A stretch of 64,000 nt of DNA, taken from positions 186,001 through 250,000 of the forward strand of contig NZ_JARIXP010000004.1 in assembly GCF_029269265.1 (NCBI RefSeq), written 5' to 3'. The stretch comes from Rheinheimera sp. 1928-s. Lineage in GTDB: Bacteria; Pseudomonadota; Gammaproteobacteria; Enterobacterales; Alteromonadaceae. The stretch's first letter is position 1. Every line of letters begins with the position of its first letter. Under the pieces are notes generated by a model. That model saw nothing but the letters and a program-made list of their open reading frames with translations, was not told the origin of the DNA and did no database searches. Below are positions 1 to 9,379 of the stretch, one piece after another. Both the position numbers and the translations under genes were made by a program.

Positions 1-534
1 AAAGCTATGCTGGAGCTGGAGCCTAATTCAAAGGATCTGAAAAAACGTATTGGTGAGACTGAAGCCCGCTTAAATGATACCGCTGTTGGCGATATGACAG
101 TCGAAGGTTTAACCATGCCTGATAATGACAAACAAATCATTGGCATGATCCAGGGGATTAAAAAACTACGGACTATTTTGCGAAGCGAACATGCCCGCGG
201 CAACATTGATACTCAAACTGTAGTGCAGGAAGACAGACGACTGGAGATGTTGCAACTGCGCATTAATGTGGAAAGCCAGATTAAAAGAGGCAATCAGGCT
301 CGCGCAGGCAATATGTTGGGTTCAGCCCGTCAGTGTTATGAAAAAGCACTCACCACTATGTCAAACTGTGCTCACTCAGACGATTATATCACCACTCGTA
401 AAAGTGAAGTGATGACCATACTTGAAGACATTGCCACCGAGTTGAAAGAAGGTAACCTGCGCGACCGGCAGAAAAAAGCAGAGCAGGAAAACAACGATTT
501 GGATGTATTATTTGCTCCTAAACGTAAGTGGTAA
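1..534 (+). CDS. C-terminal part of an uncharacterised TPR/coiled-coil-like protein (partial)
   Basis: The reading frame is open from the first base (AAA GCT precede the first ATG at 7) and ends with TAA at 534. The gene probably begins outside the window, and Met at 7 is unlikely to be the true start. The visible part starts in the middle of a TPR-like helix (AMLELEPNSKDLKKRIG) and continues as charged, mostly helical sequence, with a second TPR-like segment near residues 95-115 (ARAGNMLGSARQCYEKAL). It has no signal peptide or membrane segment in view. I do not recognise a named family, so the function is unknown. It converges with topA across a shared terminator. Confidence 0.6.
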   Translation, partial: KAMLELEPNSKDLKKRIGETEARLNDTAVGDMTVEGLTMPDNDKQIIGMIQGIKKLRTILRSEHARGNIDTQTVVQEDRRLEMLQLRINVESQIKRGNQARAGNMLGSARQCYEKALTTMSNCAHSDDYITTRKSEVMTILEDIATELKEGNLRDRQKKAEQENNDLDVLFAPKRKW

Positions 535-535
535 T

Positions 536-562
536 AAAAAAGGCGCTTAAGGCGCCTTTTTT
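536..562. terminator. Bidirectional intrinsic terminator between the 5' partial gene and topA
   Basis: An 11-bp perfect stem (AAAAAAGGCGC paired with GCGCCTTTTTT) around a 5-nt loop has a run of T on both strands. It sits between two convergent genes and can serve both. Confidence 0.85.
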
Positions 563-574
563 AATGCTTTGAAA

Positions 575-3172
575 TTACTTCGCTTTTTCTTTTGTCACTA
601 CCCAGCGTCCATTTTCGTACCAGGCCGACCATCCAGTGGCTTTGCCATCTTTTTCCGTCATCACATACTGCTGCTTGGTCTTACGACTCCAGCGGATGAT
701 AGTCGGATTGCCTGTAGCGTCAGCTGCAGGCGCTTCTGCCAGATAATGGAACTTCGGCATAATACGGTCTTTAAAACGAGCCAGTTCAGACACCAGTGGC
801 GCTCGTGTTTCCCTCGATTTAGGGAAAGTCGCGGCAGCCAGGAATAAACCTGCAGCGCCATCACGCAGTACAAAATAAGTATCTGACTTTTCACATTTGA
901 GTTCAGGCAAATGCACCGGATCTTCTTTTGGCGGAGCGGCTTCACCATTTTTCAACAGTTTACGGGTATTTTTGCAGCTGTCATTGGTGCAACCGAAATA
1001 CTTACCAAAACGGCCTGATTTCAGCTGCATATCCGAACCACACTTCTCACATTCGATCAGTGGGCCATCATAGCCTTTGAGTTTAAACACACCAGCTTCA
1101 ACCAGATAACCGTCACAACCCGGGTTATTACCACAGACATACAGCTTGCGCTGCTCGTCAATCAGGTAATGATCCATGGCGGTGCCACATTTAGCACAAC
1201 GTTTTTTATGACGCAGTATTTCGGTTTCTAATTCGTCTTCATCTGCCACTTCTACCGCATCATCACCAGGAGTAAGGTTCATAGTGGTAGTGCAGCGCTC
1301 TTTTGGCGGCAGGTTGTAGCCTGAACAGCCTAAAAACACGCCGGTGGATGCAGTGCGGATCCCCATCTGACGACCACAGGTAGGACAGGCTATATCCGTC
1401 AGCACAAACTGATTGGTGCGCATGCCGCCTTGTTCTGGGTCAGATTCCGCCGTTTTTAGCTGCTGTGAGAAATCACCATAAAACTGGTCCAACACTTTAC
1501 GCCATTGCAATTCACCATGAGCAATATCATCAAGGCGAACTTCCATATTGGCGGTAAAGTCATAACTCATTAAATCGCCGAAATTTTCTACTAAACGGTC
1601 TGTGACTATTTCGCCCATTTTTTCAGCATAGAAACGGCGGTTGTCGACTTTGACATAACCACGTTCCTGAATAGTTGAAATAATGGCAGCATAGGTTGAA
1701 GGACGGCCTATACCGCGCTTTTCCAGCTCTTTAACTAAACTGGCTTCACTAAAGCGAGCCGGTGGCTTGGTAAAGTGTTGAGCAGGAGTTAATTGCTCCA
1801 GCTTTAAGCTTTCGCCCGGTTTTACATCCGGCAATTCCAGCTCTTCTTCGTCTTTGCGCTTCTGCGCAGGCTGCACTTTAGTCCAGCCATCAAAACGTAA
1901 TACCCGGCCTTTGGCTTTTAATTCAAAGTCTGCTGCAGCCACTGTGATCACTGTGACATCATACTGGGCTGAAGGCATTTGACAGGCCACAAACTGGCGC
2001 CAAATCAGCTCGTAGAGTTTACGGGCATCGGCTTCCATATCCTGCAGGCTGCTGGCCAAAACAAACACATCCGATGGACGAATGGCTTCGTGCGCTTCCT
2101 GAGCATTGGCTTTGCTGCCATAACTTAATGGCTGTTCCGGCAAATACTTAGTGCCAAAACTTTGTTCGATATAGTCACGACAAGCAGTCAGTGCATCGGC
2201 ACTTAAATTCGTCGAGTCGGTACGCATATAGGTAATATGGCCCGCTTCGTATAAGCGCTGGGCCAGCATCATGGTTTTTTTCACGCCGTAACCTAAACGG
2301 GTACTGGCGGCTTGTTGTAAGGTTGAGGTGATAAAAGGCGCCTGAGCCTTACTGCTCGATGGCTTATCTTCACGCTCAATGACTTCGTAGCTGGCTTTTT
2401 GCAGTACGGCAACCGCAGCATCAGTCTGAGCTTTATTTTCAGGTCTGAAGGCTTTTCCGGCCTGTTTAGCTACATCCAACTGCAGGTTAACACCAGCCTT
2501 GGTTTGCGTATCAGCAGCAACAGTCCAGTATTCTTCCGGCACAAAGGCTTTAATTTCGCGCTCACGCTCCACCACCAACCGCACAGCCACAGACTGCACA
2601 CGACCAGCAGATAAGCCCCGGGCTACTTTTTTCCACAGCAATGGCGAGACCATAAAACCAACAACCCGGTCTAAAAAGCGACGGGCTTGCTGAGCATTAA
2701 CGCGGTGCTGATTGACTTCACCAGGTTCAACAAAAGCATTTTTTATAGCATTTTGAGTGATTTCGTTAAACACCACTCGCTTAAACTTCTGATGCTCGCC
2801 ACCAATAATTTCCTGAAGGTGCCAGGCTATCGCCTCCCCTTCGCGGTCTAAGTCTGTTGCCAGATAAACGGTGTCCGCTTTTTCAGCCAGAGCTTTGAGC
2901 TCTTTGACGACTTTCTCTTTGCCGGGCAAAATTTCGTAACGGGCCTGCCAGTTATTGTTTGGGTCTATGCCCATACGTTCAACCAGAGCCTGATACTCTT
3001 TTTGCTCTTTGCTGAGCTTCGTTTTGTCTTCTTTGACTTTATCTTTGTTACTGCTGGTAGGCAGATCGCGGATATGACCAACGCTGGATTTGACGATAAA
3101 GTCATTTCCAAGGTATTTGTTGATAGTTTTAGCTTTCGCCGGTGATTCGACTATGACTAGTGATTTCGCCAT
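575..3172 (-). CDS. topA: DNA topoisomerase I (type IA)
   Basis: This enzyme relaxes negatively supercoiled DNA by cutting and rejoining one strand. The N-terminal Toprim domain starts [14 protein letters not shown] and has the acidic [11 protein letters not shown] motif near residue 110. The catalytic tyrosine lies in ITYMRTDS at residue 315. Three C4 zinc ribbons follow in the C-terminal third (CPTCG..., CAKCG..., CEKCG...), then a basic tail. At 865 aa it matches E. coli TopA in length and architecture. The ATG at 3172 is chosen because the protein begins exactly as family members do; a GGGA lies about 13 nt upstream. It is transcribed alone, divergently from astB. Confidence 0.97.
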   Translation of the reverse strand: MAKSLVIVESPAKAKTINKYLGNDFIVKSSVGHIRDLPTSSNKDKVKEDKTKLSKEQKEYQALVERMGIDPNNNWQARYEILPGKEKVVKELKALAEKADTVYLATDLDREGEAIAWHLQEIIGGEHQKFKRVVFNEITQNAIKNAFVEPGEVNQHRVNAQQARRFLDRVVGFMVSPLLWKKVARGLSAGRVQSVAVRLVVEREREIKAFVPEEYWTVAADTQTKAGVNLQLDVAKQAGKAFRPENKAQTDAAVAVLQKASYEVIEREDKPSSSKAQAPFITSTLQQAASTRLGYGVKKTMMLAQRLYEAGHITYMRTDSTNLSADALTACRDYIEQSFGTKYLPEQPLSYGSKANAQEAHEAIRPSDVFVLASSLQDMEADARKLYELIWRQFVACQMPSAQYDVTVITVAAADFELKAKGRVLRFDGWTKVQPAQKRKDEEELELPDVKPGESLKLEQLTPAQHFTKPPARFSEASLVKELEKRGIGRPSTYAAIISTIQERGYVKVDNRRFYAEKMGEIVTDRLVENFGDLMSYDFTANMEVRLDDIAHGELQWRKVLDQFYGDFSQQLKTAESDPEQGGMRTNQFVLTDIACPTCGRQMGIRTASTGVFLGCSGYNLPPKERCTTTMNLTPGDDAVEVADEDELETEILRHKKRCAKCGTAMDHYLIDEQRKLYVCGNNPGCDGYLVEAGVFKLKGYDGPLIECEKCGSDMQLKSGRFGKYFGCTNDSCKNTRKLLKNGEAAPPKEDPVHLPELKCEKSDTYFVLRDGAAGLFLAAATFPKSRETRAPLVSELARFKDRIMPKFHYLAEAPAADATGNPTIIRWSRKTKQQYVMTEKDGKATGWSAWYENGRWVVTKEKAK

Positions 3173-3303
3173 TTTGTGATTGAGATCCCTGACCTTTTGG
3201 CGTGCCGGTGGGCACTTCTTTTTTAACGTATATCCGTAAACTCAAGTTGTGACAAGAGAATAAGTTCATTATTATGCCAGAAGGTCACAATTTAGTGACT
3301 TTT

Positions 3304-3479
3304 CGCTGAATAAATCAGCGGAGCCTGCATAAAGTAATAAAATCCGCAGCGCGGCGGCAAGCGAGCTAGACCCCGGGAGCATAGTTGTCCTATGTGACTG
3401 GGGTAAGTAGCGCAGCCCACAACGCTGTGGCTTTAAGTACGCAGGGTTGTTACCCAAAGTACTTAAAGCGAAAGCTTTA
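3304..3479. repeat. Multi-hairpin intergenic element upstream of astB (REP/BIME-like or structured leader)
   Basis: The 389-bp gap between topA and astB contains a chain of stems. They are CGCTGA/TCAGCG (3304-3320), ACCCC/GGGGT (3370-3404) enclosing CATAG/CTATG (3380-3394), CCACA/TGTGG (3417-3430), CTTTAAGTAC/GTACTTAAAG (3431-3468) enclosing GGGT/ACCC (3444-3455), and TAAAGC/GCTTTA (3464-3479). No coding potential fits. The layout resembles dispersed intergenic repeats of Shewanella and Alteromonas relatives, but only one copy is in this window. A structured 5' leader of astB is the alternative. Confidence 0.5.
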
Positions 3480-3561
3480 GTACACAGGGAAAAAATGAAG
3501 CAACGGCCGCAATAATAATAAAAGCAGAGCCCCTTCCCAAAAATGAAGGAATAAAGCAAAA

Positions 3562-4905
3562 ATGAAGTTCTTTGAAGCAAACTTTGACGGCCTGGTCGGG
3601 CCGACGCACAACTATGCCGGATTATCCATCGGCAATGTTGCCTCGCTAAATAACGCCAAAAACACCTCCAGTCCGAAACAAGCCGCTAAGCAGGGTTTGC
3701 AGAAGATGAAGTCTTTGTCTGAATTGGGTTTAGTACAAGGCGTACTGGCTCCACAGGAACGACCTGATGTCTATACGTTAAGACGTTTAGGTTTTACCGG
3801 CACAGACAGCGAAGTGATAAGTTTGGCGGCAAAACAAGCGCCCGCTGTACTCAAAGCCGTCTGTTCGGCTTCCAGTATGTGGACTGCCAATGCTGCGACT
3901 ATTTCACCCAGTGCAGACACAGCAGACGGTAAAATCCATTTTACGCCGGCGAACTTAACCAACAAGTTTCACCGTTCACTCGAGCCTTTAACCACAGGCC
4001 GTATCCTCAAAGCCATGTTCAGTGATGACAAACATTTTGCGCATCACCAGCATTTGCCGGATAACGATCACTTTGGTGACGAGGGCGCAGCCAACCATAC
4101 CCGCTTATGCAGTGATTATGGCGATGCTGGCGTTGAATTGTTTGTCTACGGTCGTTATGCCTTTGATTCGTCTAAACCAGCGCCAAAACGCTTTCCGGCC
4201 CGCCATACGCTGGAAGCCTGTGAAGCAGTCGCTCGTTTACATGGACTGTCAGAAAATGGTGCTGTGATGATGCAACAAAACCCTGACGTCATTGATCAGG
4301 GCGTGTTTCACAATGATGTGATCGCGGTTGGCAACCAAAACGTGTTGTTTTTCCACGAGCAGGCTTTTGTTGATACCCAAAGCAAACTGGATGAAATTCG
4401 GCGTAAGTTTGGCACAGCAGCAGATTTACACTTTATTGAAGTAAAAACCTCTGAAGTATCAGTATCAGAAGCTGTGAAAACCTATCTGTTTAACACTCAG
4501 TTGGTGACCTTGCCAAACGGCGATATGGCCATTATTGCGCCAACAGAATGCCGTGACAGCGACACTGTATCGGCTTATCTGGAGCAACTGACAGGCCGGG
4601 GTACTCCGGTACGTCAGGTGCATTACTTTGACGTGAAACAAAGTATGCAAAATGGCGGCGGTCCAGCTTGTTTACGTCTGCGTGTGGCGATGAGTGCTGC
4701 TGAACATCAGGCGGTTAATCCGGCTGTGCTGATGAACGACAGCTTGTTTATCCGCTTAAATCAGTGGGTAGACACACATTACCGTGACCAGATCAGCGAA
4801 GCAGATTTAGCCGATCCGCAGCTGTTGATTGAAAGTCGTCAGGCACTGGATGAACTGACACAAATCTTAAAACTAGGGTCTGTGTATCAGTTCCAGCGTA
4901 ATTAA
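3562..4905 (+). CDS. astB: N-succinylarginine dihydrolase
   Basis: AstB is the second step of the arginine succinyltransferase pathway. It hydrolyses N2-succinylarginine to N2-succinylornithine with release of ammonia and CO2. The 447-aa length and the start ([16 protein letters not shown]) are typical. Expected catalytic elements are present: Glu in [10 protein letters not shown] near residue 174, a His in [17 protein letters not shown] near 250, and the Cys nucleophile in [11 protein letters not shown] near residue 367. Other ast genes are not adjacent, so the pathway is scattered here. AAGGAAT lies about 12 nt before the ATG. The upstream gap is unusually structured (see 3304-3479). Confidence 0.96.
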   Translation: MKFFEANFDGLVGPTHNYAGLSIGNVASLNNAKNTSSPKQAAKQGLQKMKSLSELGLVQGVLAPQERPDVYTLRRLGFTGTDSEVISLAAKQAPAVLKAVCSASSMWTANAATISPSADTADGKIHFTPANLTNKFHRSLEPLTTGRILKAMFSDDKHFAHHQHLPDNDHFGDEGAANHTRLCSDYGDAGVELFVYGRYAFDSSKPAPKRFPARHTLEACEAVARLHGLSENGAVMMQQNPDVIDQGVFHNDVIAVGNQNVLFFHEQAFVDTQSKLDEIRRKFGTAADLHFIEVKTSEVSVSEAVKTYLFNTQLVTLPNGDMAIIAPTECRDSDTVSAYLEQLTGRGTPVRQVHYFDVKQSMQNGGGPACLRLRVAMSAAEHQAVNPAVLMNDSLFIRLNQWVDTHYRDQISEADLADPQLLIESRQALDELTQILKLGSVYQFQRN

Positions 4906-4921
4906 TTGTTTGAAACTGAGT

Positions 4922-4950
4922 AAAAAGGCGGATTTTTTTCCGCCTTTTTT
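4922..4950. terminator. Intrinsic terminator after astB, shared with the Ig-repeat lipoprotein gene
   Basis: The stem AAAAAGGCGG / CCGCCTTTTTT surrounds a T-rich loop and has T/A runs on both sides. It lies between convergent genes and so can work in both directions. Confidence 0.85.
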
Positions 4951-4961
4951 GTATCCGTTTT

Positions 4962-7193
4962 TTAATCCGTGTTATGACAGAACGCACCAACCCCATAAGG
5001 ATTTCGGGCAGGCCCTGAGTTTTCATCTGCAACATAAGGCCCTGACACTATAGTGACAAACTCCCGGCTGGAAACGTTCTCTGTGCCATCCGCAAAACCT
5101 GATACTGTCAACAGGACCGTTGTCCAAGGAGCTATATCTCGGGGGTAAGTTAAATCAAAAGTCGCAATACCGTTTGTATCAGCCCGCACTGTCCGTGGCA
5201 CAGAGGCCACGTTTCCCGGAGTTAACTGGCCATCACCATTGAAGTCTTCACCAGGATCCAGGATGCCGTTGTTATTTACATCTTCACTGACACAACCATC
5301 TATTCCATCATTAAGATCAGGGTCAAAGGAAGTCACCACTGGATCCCAGTATTCAAAATCTACTAAGTCAGGAATAGGCTCCCATCTACCTTTTCTATAG
5401 CTGACAGGCAGCACAGAGACATTCAGGTCCTGTCCTGCCACCGGATTACCAGATGAATCAGTCACCAGAATAGAGAACTCTTTACTAAATAAAGAAGCTG
5501 TTGGCTCCTCAATGTTATTACCTGTACCAAAGCGAAAGAATAGAGTTCTGGTTCCCACAGAAACGGGAGTAGCACCACTGACCACAGGTGCAGTATTAAG
5601 TACAGTAGCCTGTACATTTAAGTTAGCTCCAGTGCCCGCTCCCGTAGTGTTGTCTGCAGTGAAAACTGTACTGGCTAAACCTTGCGAGTCTGTTATAGCT
5701 GTCGCAGGATTAATTTGTCCGCCAGGAGCGCCATCCAAAGTAAAGGCCACAGTGCGGTTTTTCACCGGATTATTGTTTCCGTCCCTTATAACTGCACGCA
5801 CCACACTCTGTTCCCCAGGTCCTAACTGAGTCGGAAAAGCTGAAACGCTTATTGTATTTGGCACTGTGGCAATAAATTCGATCTGGGTCTGGGTAGTCAA
5901 TAAATCAGTAGCGCCGGGGCGAATCTCTGTTGCGGCTACATTAGCGAAACCAGCAAAACTGGAGGTGACCAGCACTGAAGCCTGTCCTTGCAGATTGGTC
6001 GTTTGGTCAACAGATACCACAGTCAAATTGCCTGTCAGCAATCCCAAAGTGCCCCTGGTAGTGGTTAAATTCAGAGATTTATTTGTATTAGGTAAATTGT
6101 TCACCAGCCATTCCACAGTGAGTTGCTGCTCCGTGCCCAAAGGTACTTCAATCACTTCAGTATTTAAAAACTGAAACTGGTCGGATTGAACGCTGATAAC
6201 AGCAACAGCGGTAGCACCTAAACCAGCAACCGTTAGCTCATCTGTGCCGCCCTGTGTTGCTCTGTAGGTAAACGTCACCCGGCCACTATTACCGGCAGTC
6301 ACCAGTGAAGTACTGGTAATAGGGTTATTTAATGAAGAAGTCACAGCTAAGGTCCGCCCCTGAATACCTTTGCCGTCAAAGTCGGTTAAATCCGCGGTAA
6401 TAGTTACTTCATCGGACAAGACCATGGAGCGCGGAGCGCTGATCAGAATCGAGGTGCCAACTACATTAATATCAACAGTCGCGCTCTTATCCCCGACCGC
6501 AGCTGTCACTGTGACTGTGCGCAATGACGGGTCTACACTGCTGGATAAATTGGCCTTGGCGACTCCATCTGATTCTGTGACAGCACTCACCACTTCCAAC
6601 TCCCCAGAGGATGAGCTGAACTGTACTGTGACTCCAGGTTGTAAGACATTATTGGTGTCCAGAACCACTGCAGATAAAGCGACTTGTGCTGTACTGCCGG
6701 AACCTAACTGCAAAGTATCCGCAATTAAGCGCAGTGAACCGACCGGCTTTTCAGGTTCTACATCATCAGCATCCCCCGCGGAAGCAAAACTAATGGTAGT
6801 GGATTGTCCTCCTGTTAAAGTAGCGGCTATGGTACCGGCACCACTTTTGGTTCCGACCAGCACTCCTATCACAGCAACACCATTGCTGTTGGTTTGGGCT
6901 GTGCCAGCTTCATTATTAAAGTTGGCTAAAAGTGCATCATTGAGACTAAAAGTTACCAGTTGCCCTGCCATAGAGCGACCGGTTGACGAGGTTAAAGTGG
7001 CTGTTAATGTCAGGGGCTGCGCTTTACTTACTTCAGAGGATACCACTGCGGCTGCGTTGGTCAGTACCAGACTTATAGTGATCACTTCGGTTGTACCACC
7101 GTCGTCGTCATCATCAGTAATAGTGCCTCCCCCCCCACAAGCAGCTAACAGGAACAACAAAACGACGATAAAGTAGCACCTGACTCTAAGCAT
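4962..7193 (-). CDS. Surface lipoprotein with tandem Ig-like (Big_1) domains and EF-hand-like calcium motifs
   Basis: The precursor starts with a hydrophobic signal and a lipobox LLAAC (lipidated Cys19), followed by GGGG and an acidic linker (TDDDDDGG). The rest is about six repeats of 85-95 residues with the bacterial Ig-like pattern (for example ATLTSSTGRSMAGQLVTFSL and AVIRDGNNNPVKNRTVAFTL). These resemble invasin/intimin-type Big_1 domains, roughly at residues 40-130, 155-245, 246-335, 338-425, 447-535 and 565 onward. The last third carries dockerin/EF-hand-like loops (DVNNNGILDPGEDFNGDGQL). The start is supported by GGAGAAT about 7 nt upstream. It is probably surface anchored and adhesive or structural; the ligand is unknown. 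It stands alone. Confidence 0.8.
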   Translation of the reverse strand: MLRVRCYFIVVLLFLLAACGGGGTITDDDDDGGTTEVITISLVLTNAAAVVSSEVSKAQPLTLTATLTSSTGRSMAGQLVTFSLNDALLANFNNEAGTAQTNSNGVAVIGVLVGTKSGAGTIAATLTGGQSTTISFASAGDADDVEPEKPVGSLRLIADTLQLGSGSTAQVALSAVVLDTNNVLQPGVTVQFSSSSGELEVVSAVTESDGVAKANLSSSVDPSLRTVTVTAAVGDKSATVDINVVGTSILISAPRSMVLSDEVTITADLTDFDGKGIQGRTLAVTSSLNNPITSTSLVTAGNSGRVTFTYRATQGGTDELTVAGLGATAVAVISVQSDQFQFLNTEVIEVPLGTEQQLTVEWLVNNLPNTNKSLNLTTTRGTLGLLTGNLTVVSVDQTTNLQGQASVLVTSSFAGFANVAATEIRPGATDLLTTQTQIEFIATVPNTISVSAFPTQLGPGEQSVVRAVIRDGNNNPVKNRTVAFTLDGAPGGQINPATAITDSQGLASTVFTADNTTGAGTGANLNVQATVLNTAPVVSGATPVSVGTRTLFFRFGTGNNIEEPTASLFSKEFSILVTDSSGNPVAGQDLNVSVLPVSYRKGRWEPIPDLVDFEYWDPVVTSFDPDLNDGIDGCVSEDVNNNGILDPGEDFNGDGQLTPGNVASVPRTVRADTNGIATFDLTYPRDIAPWTTVLLTVSGFADGTENVSSREFVTIVSGPYVADENSGPARNPYGVGAFCHNTD

Positions 7194-7361
7194 CTGGATT
7201 CTCCATTGGATGCGCTAACTTATTGTAATTATTCTAGCTTAGTCGAAACTTATTCAGTGGGCTAAGTCAAAGCGCAAAATAATTCCGTCAGTTGCGGTTT
7301 TTCTTTTGGCTCGCAAACTGTTAGGCTAAGCAGCATTTTCCGGGCTGATAACAAAATAAAA

Positions 7362-8669
7362 ATGACTGTAAAAAAGAAATTAGGTCTAACCCCACGTATT
7401 CTGATTGGTATGGCACTAGGTGTTCTGGTTGGTGCTTTGTTTAAATTCTTGTTAGCAGGTGAAGCTGAACGAACCTTAAGTTTGTTTGGTGCAGAGCTGG
7501 GGTTAAGGGCATTTTTTGTCGACGGCATTTTTCACGCGGGCGGACAAATATTTGTCGCCAGTTTAAAGATGTTGGTCGTCCCCTTGGTTTTTGTATCCTT
7601 GGTCTGCGGTACCAGCTCGTTAAGCGATGGCAGCACGCTTGGGCGTCTGGGTGGTAAATCTGTTGGCTTGTATATACTGACCACGGCTGTCGCTATAGCA
7701 ATAGCTATCTTTTTCGCACTTCTGGTCTCCCCCGGAACTGGTGTACAAATGACTGCGGATGCACAATTCAGCGTGCAGCATGCTCCCTCTATAACGCAAG
7801 TGTTTATCAATATGTTCCCCAGCAACCCGGTTGAAGCCATGGCCAAAGGCGAAATGCTGCAGATTATCGTGTTCTCTGTGCTATTTGGTTTAGCTGTTGC
7901 GTTAACAGGGGAAGCAGGTTCCAGAGTACGGGCTTTGTTTAATGACTTAAACGAAGTGGTGATGAAGCTGGTTAGTTTTATGATGGCCCTGGCACCTTAT
8001 GGTGTATTTTTCCTGATGGCCAAACTCTTTACGACCTTAGATTTAAAAGATTTGGAAAGCCTGGGCTGGTATTTCAGCACTGTACTTTTTGTGTTGTTTT
8101 TCCATGGTTTTATTGTCTATGGCCTGTTTATCTCCATTTTAGGTCGCTTAAACCCACTGATGTTTTTCCGGAAAATGAAAGATGCTGCTCTATTTGGTTT
8201 TAGCATGTCCAGCAGCAACGCCACTATTCCGGTTAATCTGGAAACCACCACCAAAAAACTGGGGGTCAGTAACAACATAGCTTCTTTCACTATACCTTTG
8301 GGCGCAACCATCAATATGGATGGCACAGCCATTATGCAAGGTGTGGCGACTGTATTTATCGCTCAGGTGTTTCAGGTAGATTTAACCACTACGGACTATC
8401 TGATGGTGATTCTGACCGCCACTTTAGCCTCTATAGGTACTGCTGGTGTGCCTGGTGTAGGTTTAATTATGCTGGCTATGGTATTGCAGCAAGTGGGCTT
8501 ACCTGTCGAAGGTATAGCGCTGATTATTGGCGTGGACCGCTTACTGGATATGACCCGTACTGCAGTGAATGTCACTGGTGATGCTATGGTGTCTTGCCTT
8601 GTCGCCAAAAGTGAAAATCAGTTTGATGCCGAGTGCTTTAACAACCCGGATGCAGGCAGAAACGTTTAA
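7362..8669 (+). CDS. Dicarboxylate/amino acid:cation symporter (DAACS family)
   Basis: This inner-membrane secondary transporter belongs to the GltP/DctA/SstT superfamily and imports an acidic amino acid or C4-dicarboxylate with Na+ or H+. Eight hydrophobic helices and both re-entrant hairpins are visible. Signature motifs are the serine-rich SMSSSNATIP (about 281-290), the cation-site INMDGTAIMQG (about 317-327) and DRLLDMTRTAVNVTGD near the C-terminus, where Asp and Arg contact substrate. The Arg in DMTRTAVNV favours an acidic substrate (glutamate, aspartate or dicarboxylate); I cannot choose among them. Length (435 aa) is normal. It is divergent from the Ig-repeat lipoprotein gene and followed by a strong terminator. 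Confidence 0.9.
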   Translation: MTVKKKLGLTPRILIGMALGVLVGALFKFLLAGEAERTLSLFGAELGLRAFFVDGIFHAGGQIFVASLKMLVVPLVFVSLVCGTSSLSDGSTLGRLGGKSVGLYILTTAVAIAIAIFFALLVSPGTGVQMTADAQFSVQHAPSITQVFINMFPSNPVEAMAKGEMLQIIVFSVLFGLAVALTGEAGSRVRALFNDLNEVVMKLVSFMMALAPYGVFFLMAKLFTTLDLKDLESLGWYFSTVLFVLFFHGFIVYGLFISILGRLNPLMFFRKMKDAALFGFSMSSSNATIPVNLETTTKKLGVSNNIASFTIPLGATINMDGTAIMQGVATVFIAQVFQVDLTTTDYLMVILTATLASIGTAGVPGVGLIMLAMVLQQVGLPVEGIALIIGVDRLLDMTRTAVNVTGDAMVSCLVAKSENQFDAECFNNPDAGRNV

Positions 8670-8680
8670 GTTTTCCTGAT

Positions 8681-8710
8681 AAAAAGACGCCGCTTAATGC
8701 GGCGTTTTTT
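8681..8710. terminator. Intrinsic terminator between the DAACS gene and tpm
   Basis: A GC-rich stem (GACGCCGC / GCGGCGTTTTTT, loop TTAAT) has flanking A and T runs. It sits between convergent genes. Confidence 0.85.
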
Positions 8711-8725
8711 ATGTCTTTTGTGATG

Positions 8726-9376
8726 TTACCACTGGATCCAGAACGCTTTTTCAAGCAGTTGACTGACGTTAAACTGGCGCTGCGCAAAAGGTCGTCCTGT
8801 CAGATTACGTACCGCCAGCAGTTGAATTGATTCGGCAAAATCAAACAAGCTTCTGACTTCCTGCTCTGTCACCGAAAACGGCGGGCCGGACATTTCTGCT
8901 TGCGGGTATTCCAGACTCAGCAGTAACAAAGAAACAGGTGCTGTACACAAGCGTTTGATCTGCTGCACATAGTCAATTCGCATCTGAGCAGGCAAAGCGA
9001 TTAGTGCCGCTCTGTCATAAATCAGCCCGATATGGCCTAATTGTTGTGGTTCTAAAGCGAAAAAGTCACCTTGCCATATATCAACAGCCGGATGACTAAA
9101 GTGCTGAAATTCGTTTTGTAGAGAAATGGAAAACTCTTGCTGCTGCTCATGAAAAAACTGCTGACAAGCCAGTTCGGATAATTCAGCTCCAATCACTTTT
9201 CCATACCGAGCCAACCACCACAGGTCCAAACTTTTACCGCACAAAGGTGCAAAAACAGCTTTAGACTGATGCCAGTTCAGTTGAGACAATACCACAGGCA
9301 GCAGCGGGTGAATTTCATGTTGATGAAAGCCTATTCTTTGTTGCTGCCAGCAATTGTGCCAAAACTCAGACTGCAT
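8726..9376 (-). CDS. tpm: Thiopurine S-methyltransferase
   Basis: This SAM-dependent methyltransferase of the bacterial TPMT family methylates thiopurines and, in several bacteria, oxyanions of selenium and tellurium. Family markers are FWHNCWQQQRIGFHQ at the N-terminus, PLCGKSLDLWWLA (44-56), the SAM-acidic loop IGAELS (62-67) and YDRAALIALP near residue 120. Its 216 aa match the family (about 218). It starts 3 bp after the sohB stop and is probably translated from the same mRNA. The ribosome-binding site is weak, as expected for a coupled start. Confidence 0.93.
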   Translation of the reverse strand: MQSEFWHNCWQQQRIGFHQHEIHPLLPVVLSQLNWHQSKAVFAPLCGKSLDLWWLARYGKVIGAELSELACQQFFHEQQQEFSISLQNEFQHFSHPAVDIWQGDFFALEPQQLGHIGLIYDRAALIALPAQMRIDYVQQIKRLCTAPVSLLLLSLEYPQAEMSGPPFSVTEQEVRSLFDFAESIQLLAVRNLTGRPFAQRQFNVSQLLEKAFWIQW

Positions 9377-9379
9377 AAC

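Noticed and set aside
3272-3580. 102-aa open frame on the minus strand in the topA-astB gap
   Set aside because: It runs through the hairpin element and into the astB start; its composition is unlike a protein and the inverted repeats explain the sequence better.
6370-7176. 268-aa open frame on the plus strand
   Set aside because: It lies wholly antisense to the Ig-repeat lipoprotein gene, has low-complexity Ser/Thr/Val composition produced by the opposite strand, and has no ribosome site. Other plus-strand frames at 5512-5829 and 5866-6174 are the same kind of shadow.
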